From contig JBDJPA010000011.1 of NCBI GenBank assembly GCA_039654915.1, positions 3,782,001 to 3,846,000 on the forward strand: 64,000 bases of DNA, given 5' to 3'. The position numbers and the translations under genes were made by a program. Below the pieces are notes generated by a model. It made no database searches and was not told where the DNA came from. It saw only the letters and a list, made by a program, of their open reading frames with translations. Positions 24,691 through 36,069 of this stretch are shown here, piece by piece. The stretch's first letter is position 1; each line of letters opens with the position of its first letter. The DNA comes from Aquilaria yunnanensis (lineage: Eukaryota > Streptophyta > Magnoliopsida > Malvales > Thymelaeaceae).

Positions 24691-25929
24691 CTAATCGGGC
24701 TAAGATTAGAATTGGATTTAGGGTCCAAGGCCCACCACTGATGAAAACTTGGTGGCCATCGTTTCAATCCAAACCGATAACCGAATCAAAATAATATTTT
24801 GGTTTCTCCCTTTAAATAAAAATTGAAAACTCAATTTTTTTTTTCAGCTATTCGACTATTTTAGTTATAAAAAAAAATGTGATCACCCCTGCTTGTGGAT
24901 ATGCTGATGCTAGTGAGTAGGGACTTTGTGTTTGTGGGGCTAAAAATGAACTGGGTGAAACAATTTTGTTCCGTTCTTGGTTCCTTTTGTTTGGAGAAAT
25001 TGAGAGATTGGGCCTTATTTGAAGGTCTAAAAGAGGGGATGAGCCTTGGCCAACGGCTACTGCCGAAGTGACGGCAACAAGCAATGTCAATAAAACGGCA
25101 AGACAAAGCACGGCTAGGCTAGGGGATGTGACGCTAATGACAGCTGCTAGAGACTTTGGAAGTTCCCCATCATATGCTTGTCTAGGTAATGCCAAGGACC
25201 CCTGGTCGAAGAAATCATTAGGAGGGACGATTTTAAACCGCTGGAGTAATCCCAAGGAGATGGCGGCTTTCGAGAAATGGTGAGCGAGATAGTCTCTAGT
25301 CAAGACAACTAACGATATATAATATAATGGTGTGGCAGAGACCTTATTGATAGTTTGGGCCCTAAGCCTAATATAAGCACAACCTAAAAGTTTTGGGATG
25401 AAAAGTAAATGGGCGACCCAACTGACAAATAAAGCATCCAAAAATCAAAACTAGTTTTGTGGTTTCAGTTTTCGGTTTAACCAAGTTAGGTTAGTTGTTT
25501 GGTTTATTTGCTTTCTTTATCTGTTTTAGCACCCAAACTCATACAGTAACTCAGTAAGCAATTCAATGACAACCTATGGTGAGCTAGGAGGATGTCGACA
25601 GTGAGACTTGTGTAGAGTTATACATTGAAAAAGATAAATTATTCAATAACAACTTTTATTATTGAAACTTTTTTTCTTTTGACGGGTAAAACAAAATTAT
25701 ATTAACATAAAATATATGACAACCAATTAGGGATAGTTGAACCCCAAGCAAATATACCTAGTGAATGAAGGCCTTGTTTAGTAAAAACATGGGTGGCCCC
25801 ATTCACGAAACATATAGCAAAAGAAAACACTGATATTACTCTAAGTTGATGGGCTCTCAAGCCCAACTAACCAGTTACTACTTGGATGACTCCTCCCTCT
25901 TGCTAGTTAAATTAAGTTGAACACAGATA
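24691..25929. other. Intergenic DNA, probable retroelement debris
   Basis: No gene is supported. A 197-codon minus-strand ORF (25441-24848) has no domain I recognise, with hydrophobic and Ser/Pro-rich stretches. The region leads into RNase H remnants, so it may be old retroelement DNA. Confidence 0.4.
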
Positions 25930-26271
25930 TTGCAATCAATGATTCCAGGACATGCTAAGTGTTGGAGCTATTATATGTGACAACAAGGGAGCGGTGGTGG
26001 CTACTCTTGCTGCATGGAAGATAGGCTTCCAGGATATGCTTTCTTTGGGGAGTGCATGGCATGTAAAGAAGGTATCTTGTTGGCAAAGGATTTCATAGCC
26101 TCTTGTCTCATAGTTAAGCTTGATGCAAAGGGTGTGGTGGAGGTGATTCTTGGCAACGATTCTGGGCGATCACGTTTAGCTACATCCAAAGCATCAAGTC
26201 GATCAGGGTTGGAGTGGCAAGTCCTTCACATGCCAAGGGAAGCAAATCATGTGGCTTATTTCCTTGTGTAA
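25930..26271 (+). pseudogene. LINE-type RNase H (RVT_3) remnant
   Basis: Two frames together resemble the RNase H-like domain found at the 3' end of plant non-LTR elements. GAIICDNKGAVVATLAAW (about 25967-26020) is followed after a frameshift by ECMACKEGILLAKDF and then VLHMPREANHVAYFLV, ending at 26271. The final motif corresponds to the usual REANxVADxLA. The remnant is frameshifted and truncated, and no reverse-transcriptase domain is found beside it. Confidence 0.65.
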
Positions 26272-26786
26272 AAAACTCTTTCATGTTTGGAGTTTGTTCT
26301 TTGGACATATACTCTACCGTCTACTTTATCGGCCATTGTAGTCTCTGATTGGTCAATTCATTAATTTAAAGTGATGCTACTTTCTATAAAACAAATTGCT
26401 TTTAAATAAAAAATTAAATAAAATCAATATTTATGTCAAATATGTGTATTAGTTTTATTTTATCATTTTATACATGTATGTTTGAGGTATATTAATATAA
26501 AAAGTAAAAAGAAAGAGAAAAAGAAAACCTTCTAATCTGCTGTACGCAGTATTATACATTCTACAGTATATTTAAGAAAAGCATAAAAAGTATTAAGTAT
26601 GCCAAATAACATTGTATTCCGTATACTAACCAAACAAATTTTAAAAAACTTGTGTACCATATACTATATACTTGTAGTAAATTGTATTTCACATTGTATA
26701 CCGCGATACTTGATACACTAATTTAGTCTAGTCTTGTAACTAACAATTGGCAAACTCAGTTAATGAAATATCAAGTGATTAATTTG
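26272..26786. other. AT-rich spacer
   Basis: Strongly A/T-rich, with repeated TATAC-type motifs around 26540-26720. No gene is seen. Confidence 0.5.
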
Positions 26787-26795
26787 CTTTGGACT

Positions 26796-27026
26796 AGAGG
26801 TGAGTATGGGTTGGGTAAACCCGAAATCGAAACCAAACCACCCCCATTAGGTTGGGTTGGGTTGGGTTGGGTAAAAATTGATCATGGTTCTCAGATTGGT
26901 TCCACATATAGGAGAACTGACAGTTTTTGGGTTGGTTCTGGTTCCATATGGAACCAACCCGAGGTGGAACCGAACCCGAGATATATATATAATTATATAA
27001 TGAAAATTATAGTATTACTAATATAT

Positions 27027-27066
<40 letters not shown>

Positions 27067-27767
27067 TTCTTTGAAGTATTATGATGGTTATTTTGTGTTT
27101 TTATATTAAACTCTTAAATTGATGTTCAAAATTGAAACAGTATGAAAGTTGTGGGATCATTTAAGAAATTTCTCTATATTTACTTAAATCACTTTGCTTC
27201 ATACACCCACCACTCCTAAATCATTTTGCTTTCGATCTTTCCAGACTACTTTTTACGACACAATTATGATATTTTTTTTATTTGAGTCATGTAAAATTAA
27301 AAATTTATGACATCAACATATTTTAGGTTCTGATACTGAAGAAGATGGTCTTAAAGGCTCAATTTTTCATATTGAATGTCATACCAATATTGAAATTACT
27401 GGAATGAAGTAAACTAGTTGAGATAAAAGATACCCCACAAGCAACTCTTTTGAACCATTTTTATAAGAACAACATTTTAAACTCTTTTGAATGTATCTAA
27501 GTATATATATTTAAATATTAATTTAATTGTATATTATGTTGAATATGTCATAAAACTGATTATGGATATAGATTTATTGAATTTTGGTGTTGTTATATGT
27601 ATATGGTATAAACCGAAAAACCTGAGAACCAGAACCGAGAAACCCAGAACCATGGTTCTGGTTCTGTTCGGTTCTTGATTGGGTAGAAAAATTTTGGAAC
27701 CGAGGCCATTTTGGGTTGGTTCGGTTCCACTATAAAACTAAACCAACCCGACCCATACTCACCCCTA
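26796..27767. mobile_element. Non-autonomous hAT-type element, 972 bp
   Basis: Flanked by the direct repeat CTTTGGACT at 26787-26795 and 27768-27776 (8-9 bp, as hAT elements make). Its ends are inverted: left AGAGGTGAGTATGGGTTGGG, right the complement of TAGGGGTGAGTATGGGTCGG. Subterminal GGTTC/GAACC motifs recur at both ends. The interior holds a (CA)n run (27028-27063) and a GGTTGGGTTGGG run at about 26850-26872. There is no transposase. Confidence 0.78.
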
Positions 27768-27776
27768 CTTTGGACT

Positions 27777-28357
27777 GTTGAAATCTGGATGCCAACAGGT
27801 ATCTGTAAATACAAGGGCATGCTTGATAGTTAGGGGAATTGTGTAAAATAAAAAAAAAAAAAAAACATTTCTACTGTTTGATACGCAATAATAAAAATAT
27901 ATATGATTCTATATTGAAAAGAAAAAATATTCAGTCAAATCTGAATTCGTCTTTCCATGTATAAAGCATACACAAAATATTATGGGTACCTTTTTACCTT
28001 TAAAATTTTTATTAAAAGAAAAAAAGTTGTTTTAGGAAAATCTCTTTGCATTTACGTAATTTTGTAAAGATTCGTTTATTTACTCTTATATACGTACCGA
28101 CATTTGTTACACAAATAATTATTCTTTACCACCGGCCCTTCGGTTGAGTTAGGGTATCGGGTCTTCTTGTTCCCAGCGGCCAAGTGAGAGGTGCAGGACA
28201 GTGCCGTCACACCCCAACAATTTTAGAAAAATAAATTATAAGGTATATTGGTAAAATTATATTTATTTAAAAAAGTTATTAATATTATCAAATTAATTTA
28301 ACTTATTTCTCAACATTTATATAGGGCATTTTTTTGCTCCAAATAATGTTGTTATAA
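27777..28357. other. Spacer before the Helitron-like region
   Basis: A/T-rich, with one unusually G/C-rich patch at about 28128-28215 that has no recognisable match in my reading. No gene is seen. Confidence 0.45.
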
Positions 28358-31300
28358 TCTATTAATCTATTAATAGATATGAAAGCAGGAAGAATGACAA
28401 AATAGGCACTTCCTATTTTTTCTTTTTTTTTTCAATAGTCAGAATGATGCCATCTGGACTTTCATATATATTGTTCCTTTTTTACCCACATTTATATGAC
28501 GTCTCAATCATACATTCAACCTTACACCCACTTTCACATAGTTAAAACTTTTTTGAATTTATTAACATTTTCCTCCAGTAACTTCATATAACGAAGAGAC
28601 GGTTTATTTTTTGTGTGATTAATTTGCCCTCTTTTTAGGTAACGATTTTTTTTTTGTGCGTTACAACCACTATTACCCCCCACTTTTTATTTTCTAGTGT
28701 GCCAATATTTGTAAATGAACCAGCAGTTGCGTAAGACCACCACTGTCCATTTTTTTTATATTCAGCCGTAACTCACATTTTGGTAGAACTACTTTTATCA
28801 ATTTGTTGACTTTTCAAATTTTAAATTCCACTAACCTGTTTTTGTTGTGGTTTATTTTAACAGCCATATTTCAGTATCTCCCTACTTCGTTCCCCATATT
28901 AACCTCCCCACCCCACTAGCACAACAATAACTTTCCATTACCCATTTACAGTTAAAAGTACAGATATAAATAGGCGAGCAAACTACAATTTTGGTTTCCA
29001 CTTTCCAGCAAGCTTTTCAATATGCAAAAATATATTTCCTCCTTCAATTTCATCTGCGTGGTGACTAAAGAAAGAAATCTCTCCATCTGTCTCCGACGCA
29101 ATCTCTCTGTCAACTGCAGTTGTATCAAATGGCATCTACTTTGACTGCAGCTTCCTCTCAGTCCTAATCCTACAGTCAGGCAGTAACTTTTTTCAATTTC
29201 TAACTGTCACATTTTGTACAACATACAATATAGTATACTAAAGTTTTCCACCTTGATAACTTTTCCATAGGAACTCACATTCACGGAGATAGAATTGCAG
29301 CTTTTTGCCAGCCCCACCCCTGCAGTAAAAACGTAATGTTCTTCAATTTAGATGTATGATGTATTTTATATAGCAAAGTATATATTATACTGATTATACC
29401 GATTCAACTTTTGCATCATTCACAACTGTTGTAGGAGAAGTCAGATTTGGCAAACAACAATTCAGATTTAGTGTACCTTTAAAACTTGGCAAGCAAAATT
29501 TAGTGTGCCCATTAAAGCAGCAAGGGAAACAACCAATTTTTACCACCAACAAATAGCAGGTTATATTTTATTTTTCCAATAATCTGATCACATGTACTCT
29601 GTTTATGTTCTCAATTTATTTTTTACATCATTTTCCCATAGTTAATTCAAGCATCAAAGAAAATGGGCCCATATTACTATCTCCTAAAACCAGGTTCAAT
29701 TTTAAAGTTTTAATAATCTTTATGCCCGTAATGGCTTCATTTTTTCGTTGCATTTTGTACATTTATTGTTTTGTGTGAATTTTATTAAGATAGTTGAGAT
29801 ATATGCGTGTGCCTAAAACTAAAAATAAGATGCATTTGTGGGGAATCCTAGGATGTATTAGGATACTATGAATGATAACTAAAAGCTTTTGTATACAGAA
29901 CATGCAATGCACTCTACTTTTCGTTGCCCATGAAATGTTGTTTTAAAAAGAAAAAAATTTTTGGTTTTAATTTTAACCAACAATTTTACTTTATTTTTCA
30001 ATTATAATGGACATGATAGAGGTCTTACCAATCCCTTTTGTCAAAGTCCTAGATCATTTTTATTCCAACATTAAAAAAGACCCTTTTATTTACACAGAGG
30101 AGCTAGAATGGGTAAGGTATAAGTTTACGATTGAGATATAGGTTCGAAAGATAGATTCTGGTGACAAAAAATTTATGAAGGTCATAGGACTGCATTCTAA
30201 AGACCTGGCTTTTGCAATGGAATCAGCAGCTAAGAAGGGAATTCATAGAATTAAAAATTTTCATAATTTTTATGTTCATGACATTAATTTTGATGCTAAT
30301 TTGGCCCCTATGAAGTGACTCATACAAGCCAAATATGAAAATGATGGCCTTAAGTACCAGATGGAATTGGTTCAATTTAGCTAGACCCATATCAGAAACA
30401 TTTATCTTGAGAAAATTCGTGACTTGGAGGAAGAAGTTGCTGCACTGAAGGCACGACTTCAAGTTCATGGACTGCAGGAAGGAGCCGGTGGAGCAGAGGA
30501 AGGGAAAGCTGTCGAAATCGATCCTTCAGAGGCTTCTGACAATGATCTTTATGACTAGGGGCCTTGCTTATTATTTACACTAGGATATTTTGTTTTAATG
30601 GATTTGGTTTTCACTCTTTATTTATACAAGACATGGTCATTTTCATGTACACTTTTTACCTTACTAGATGCACTATCTTATGCCTTGTCCCATTATGCTT
30701 ATTTATGAAAGCCATGGTTTTTATTTAATCCGTTCTCAACAACAAAAGCATAGCATTTTTCCTAAATTCTTAAAACCTTTTATGACTAAAAGTCCCTCTT
30801 AGTCAATAGCCTTCAGTAAGTTTTTAATGGCATAAAAATTTAAAATTTGTAGCCACTTTATGATTTAAGTTCATAAGCTTAATATTTCCGGATTAATAAA
30901 GTTGAAAAAATATAAATTAGTTTCTTATTACTGGTGAAATACATAAACAAAATAAGTGACTAAAGGAGAATGACTTACTTTTTTTCCCAACGTCCAGATA
31001 GCGATTCAATTCATTAGTCATAGTCAGTGTTTTCATGTTGGAAAAAATAAATTGAATTAGTCTTATGTAGTACCAACATAAATAGGAAAATGAATAAGAA
31101 ACACAAACTAGAGAATAGGAATACCTTAGGTTTCCTTCCATTCGCGAGATAAGCCTTTCAGTTTTTATTGGCTTTCTTCCATTAGTTTTACTAGTCAGAC
31201 GTCGAGGAGGTAGGGCTGCTAAAAATATATTGGCTTTGAACATTGAAGTAGAAGAAAACTGTGGCAGGAAGAGGAAGACATCAACCTGCAGCAAAACGGG

Positions 31301-32491
31301 TTCAGAGAGTATATACAAAGTTAGTAAATGAAACCTTTTCTGGGATATCTACAAAAAACTATAAAACGTTTTAAAACTTACTTGAATAGATAGAGAGGGA
31401 GGAGATGAATCGAACTCATTCAGACTGAATACAAACGTAAAAAAAACTGATCTGGGAGGCTTCAGTCAGATCTACAAATTCCTGGTCATTCAAACCATAT
31501 TGAAGAGGAATTAAAATTATTCATATCAGAATCTTTAGAGTGAAGTGAAATGTTTGTAGAAAGTAGAAACATTTATGTTCGCCATTAACGGTGTGGCCTC
31601 GCCACAAATCACTGGAAGAAGTCTGCGGCAAGGTGAATGAAGCGACTAGGCAAAACGAAAAAAGGTTTAGAAAAATAAATAGAGAAGTGAATCGAAGATA
31701 AAAACCCACTGAGAAAAATGATGATTACTGTCGCCGCATCTGAGGGTTGTGCCGCCACTGACAAAGGTCATCTGAAAAATAAAATTACACCTTAGTCCTT
31801 GATCTATTATCACCCTGCCAGTTTATCCCATTTTCAGATTTTGTAAATTTTTTTTAGCCCATTAAAGTTTGGCCAACTTTTGTTCTGTTCCCAATCCGTT
31901 TCACTTTTACAAACTTGGGCTGATTGCACCAAATTTCTTTGCTGTAGTGCCCTTAATTTTTTCCTCTACTTTTAATTATTTATCTTGGACATAAAAAGTG
32001 GTTGGCCTTTTTCATAGTTTTTCTTCGGTTTCCGACCCATTCAACTTTTGTAAGAATTTGTGTTTTAATATTTCTTATCTTGGCGAGAGTTATATATTTT
32101 TCAAATTGTTTTATTTTTTTTATCTTTCCCCCATTCAACTTCATAATTTAAGCTATATTTTGTATCTTACTTTTGGTCATATTTCGGCCAAATTTATTCT
32201 TCATTTAAGTAAATACATTTTATTTGGCCTATTTGTTAGAGTTTATGGTTTTAGGTTAGTGTCCAGTTAGTTAGAGTTTTGGGTTTTCAATTTCCCTTGT
32301 AAATAGATTTCCAATTAATGAATTATGGTGACTATTTACAATGTGTAATATTATATTTTTTTTATCATTATCAAACGTATTACATTTTTCCTTCTTTTCA
32401 TTTAACGTTTATTTTGTTTTATACGCTTCCACTAACAGATATGTTTTAATATGAACTATTGACCCGTCCGTTTGACGGGTTATGAAACTAG
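28358..32491 (+). mobile_element. Probable non-autonomous Helitron, 3' end clear, 5' end tentative
   Basis: The 3' end has the typical plant Helitron form: a hairpin of CCCGTC and GACGGG (32463-32479), ten bases, then CTAG at 32488-32491 followed by T. The 5' end is uncertain. The best candidates are TCTATTAAT at 28358 or 28366, each preceded by A, which would give about 4.13 kb. No Rep/helicase gene is present. Inside are a TATA-like TATAAATAG (28965-28973), a short exon-like start at about 29129, and the decayed ORF at 30007-30558, consistent with captured gene pieces. Confidence 0.5.
30007..30558 (+). pseudogene. Decayed 183-codon ORF of unknown family
   Basis: A single frame runs from ATG at 30007 to TAG at 30556-30558 but is broken by three nonsense codons (after FTIEI, after NLAPMK and after ELVQFS). 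The rest is convincingly protein-like: an N-terminal part with VLPIPFVKVLDHFYSN, a middle part, and a C-terminal coiled coil (EKIRDLEEEVAALKARL) followed by an acidic tail. I do not recognise the family. A retroelement, a captured host gene or an old viral insertion are all possible. It lies within the Helitron-like region. Confidence 0.55.
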
Positions 32492-33652
32492 TTTACTTAT
32501 AACATAATAAGTAAAGGTAGAACTTCAAGAAAACTCATAATTTTAAAAATTTATTTGACTTTTCTATCAACTTTTATATAGAACAAAATACCCTCAAATA
32601 AATTTTTTTTAACATAAAATGCCCTTAATTGACGAACTAGTTTTATGTAGATCTCCATATAATTAACTTATATGTGGTGAAAATTTTATTGAAATTTTCA
32701 TTAAATGTAGTGGCAAAAAATGACAAAAGACCTAATAAATGTTGAAATGGTTGAAAACTACCAAAGAACTAACAAAAAATTAAGAATCAATTTTACACCC
32801 TAATTCCAAATTCTTGGCTACGACTGCCCTTACTCAAGTACGAGGAAATGTCATCTCTCTTCATTTCTTTTCCTAACTATAACACTTTAAATTCTTATTT
32901 GTAAATATTTGAGCACCAAAAAAAAAAGATGGAAAAAAGATATTTGATTGAGCTGTTATTTTTATTATTGAACAAAATGAAAAGAAACCGTTTTAACCCA
33001 ATGTTGTCGTAACAAAAATTTATTAAAATTACAATGGAGTAACTTATAAACGACATACGTAGACTTGCCTTACCACGTTACCATGAAACCACCTGAGATT
33101 TGATAAGGAGAGACAGGAGTCGTATTTGGAAAATTTATTATGGCAAGTTTTTGGCGTCCAAATGTAAATGGCAAGGTCAGAAATAATCTGACACAGTATA
33201 GGATTCAGTGTGGAAACCGAAAGTTGTCCAATAGAACAAATGGTAGCGTGTCACTGCCACACAAGGGACTTTGAGTTTCCCGAAAATCTAAGCTGTACGT
33301 GCAGAATCCAAATTTACCAAAGTCTTCGTCTTCTTGCCATTTCAAGCTCCCCTTTCTCAAATTGCATCATTTTCATCCAAAGTAAATCCAACTTTTTACC
33401 ACTCCCCCCAAGTTCAAAAACACACATACTAGTGCTACATCTAATTATGGGTTTTTTTTTTTATTTTCGTGTAAAATTGTATTTAACCCCTAGTTGCATG
33501 CATGCCTAGCTACACAATGTGGTTTATTAGTTGTAATTCTGCGGTTCAAGTGTGCGTTTTAATTTGTGTAGGTAGGAACATGTGATTAACTAATTAATGA
33601 CACTACTTCAAATGGTTGTGATTAACTAATTTCAAATTTAGGAAAAATATTA
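32492..33652. other. AT-rich spacer
   Basis: No gene is supported. Several short polypurine and poly-T runs occur. ORFs are short and lack domains. Confidence 0.5.
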
Positions 33653-33884
33653 CTCCTTCCGTCCCATAAATTTTGATATATTTAACTTTTTATTGTATTT
33701 TGACTCAATTTTATTCATATTATTATTTGTTAAAAAAAATCAAAAAAAATATATTTAGAAACTATATATCTTGAATTATCATTCATATATAAAGATTTTA
33801 TATTTATATATTAAAATATTGAAAATATAAAATCATAAATTAATTACCAAAAACAAATGGACAAAACTTTTGGGACGGAGGGAG
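33653..33884. mobile_element. Stowaway MITE, 232 bp
   Basis: Ends are CTCCTTCCGTCCCATAAA and its near-perfect inverse TTTTGGGACGGAGGGAG, flanked by TA on both sides (33651-33652 and 33885-33886). This is the classic Stowaway (Tc1/mariner-derived) structure. The A/T-rich interior has no coding capacity. Confidence 0.85.
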
Positions 33885-36069
33885 TAACATTTACCGATTT
33901 CTCCATAAAATTGCATAGAGTACTGAAACTTGAAAATTTTGTTCACATGAAAAATGATAGGCTGCGCTAGGTTTTTTCGTTGAAATATCTTTCCTTTTGT
34001 TGTTATTTATGTGTTGCACAACGGAATTAACGTAAAGATATATATTTTGTACCTTAATTATACCAGAAGAAACAAACATATATAACGGTATTTTGTAAAG
34101 TTTGGCGCGCAATTGAGTTGAAAGTAAAAAAGAGTGAAAAAAAATGATTGTGAACTGGCACTTGCAAATTTTCGCCTCTATTTTCTAAAAGCGATTTCAC
34201 CCGCTCTTTTCAATTACTTGACCTGTTTGATGCTTATTGCGCACGTAATTTTTTTATATAAATTATGAAACATATGCGTGCGAATTCACACAATTACAGA
34301 CACAGAGACACAAAAAAAAAATATATATATAGTGCTAACTAATGTATTTCTTTAAACAATTAATGGAGACCTATGTGATTAAACAGAAAAAAAAAAAAAG
34401 AATTAAATGAACCGTTTTATAAATTCCTTTTCACATATATAATTAAAGGTAAATAGCTAGCTAGAGAATATATATAGTAGGTGATGTCAATATTATTTTT
34501 GTGTGCTTTAAAAAATATGTCTAGTCTTATAGGAATTTGTCTTAAAAGAAAAAGTACAAGCCCTGAGGAGCCAAGTGAGAACATCCAAATAACCCATTTT
34601 TGGAGCATTGCCTCTCTCCTCCTACACAGAAACAAAACCTTGTCAGACCCCAAATCAGATCTCTTCTCTTCTCCTCTCTTCCGCGTTCTTTACATTTTCT
34701 TGTTTAGCGTTTTTTATCTGAAATAAGAAAAGTTCATTCTGGTGCTGCTGGTTATATATATATCTTCACTTGAATTTGGTCATCTCTTCAAGCTGAGGAA
34801 TCGAATCATCTTCCATGGAGTTGAATTTATGTATAGTCCATGGCTGGTTAATTAGTGGTAATTGCGCCTCCTCTTACTTCATTCAATTTACTCCTTGCCA
34901 AATAGCTATTAGTCTTCTCTCACATGGAACCAATTCTATTGTTCATCAATTTTTCCTTTGAAAATACAAATTGATCAAACCACATTTGATTCGATTGCCA
35001 AAGAAACCATATTTTTACTTTTTTTTTTTTTTAATTCTGAATAAATAGTGTAATTCTCTTTGGGTTTTATTTTGTTCTTGTCTTTAATTGGCATTCTAAT
35101 AGAATTGGGAGCTGTTTCAGGCTTCTTTGAAGTTTGAACTAAAGGTTGGCAAACAAATTAACGCTAGCTAGCGAGCATGCATGATCTTTCTTTCCCCGTT
35201 GACATTGTCACTGTTAATTTTTAATCAATCGTTAATCGAATTCTTAACCGGGTAGATGTTGGTTTTATCAGGAAGTAGAGCAAGGGAGATGAACTAGCGG
35301 GGATTAGTGGTAATTACTGAAATAATTACTGTATGCGCATGCAGTGGTCCTGGAAGAAGAGAACAAGAAAGAAAGTCCTTGGCCGGTCAGTCAGCCTCCT
35401 CACTAAAACAGGACGAGAAGAAAATTAAAGCAGGGTGCAGGTCCAGGTCCACCACATTATATCCCCTAATCCCTACATTAGTCAACGATGTGCGTCACCT
35501 TTTCAGCAAAACAACAAAAAAACAAAAAAGAAAACTGCCTCCCTATATGTATGTATGTATGTGTGTGTGTATTAGTCAATTGCTTCCCTTCTATATTCGG
35601 TTATCTGGCTTCACTTTCTTCCCTTTTGTTTTTAGATCCGATAACAAGTTTTGCACGCCACACACACACACACATATCTAACTTTAATATACAAAATTAC
35701 TTGGTAAATTATATATTGAAATGCTAATTTTAAATTTAAGTGAATTATACATATATATAATTTTGTTTTAATCAAATTCTGTGACATTTGTTTGTAGAAA
35801 TTACTTTTACACAAGTATTTTGTAAATCTAGAAAGTTTGTGTGTAATGGGCATATGCATGTGTTTTTCCTCCGGTGTTAAAATTTATAATATTTTGTTAA
35901 CACGTATATAGATGGGATAGAAATCATGAGTTCGAATAATGGTGAGAGCAATGATATGGACTCTGGTCAAGGAAGGATTAATTAGAGTATAATAAATGTT
36001 TGTTTCTTAATTATCAATTTTCATGTAAACCTTAGCTGAAATTTTGACTAAACTAGGCAAAGGGACGGC
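33885..36069. other. Promoter and 5' leader region of the Gln-rich gene
   Basis: No coding exon is clear. A C/T-rich leader-like stretch lies at about 34664-34700 and GT-AG possibilities follow, so one or more 5' untranslated exons upstream of the ATG at 36070 are likely. A (TATG)n/(TG)n run lies at about 35548-35570 and a (CA)n run at about 35659-35673. Confidence 0.4.

Noticed and set aside
24848..25441. 197-codon minus-strand ORF
   Set aside because: No recognisable domain, no partner exons, and it lies in probable retroelement debris, so I do not call it a gene.
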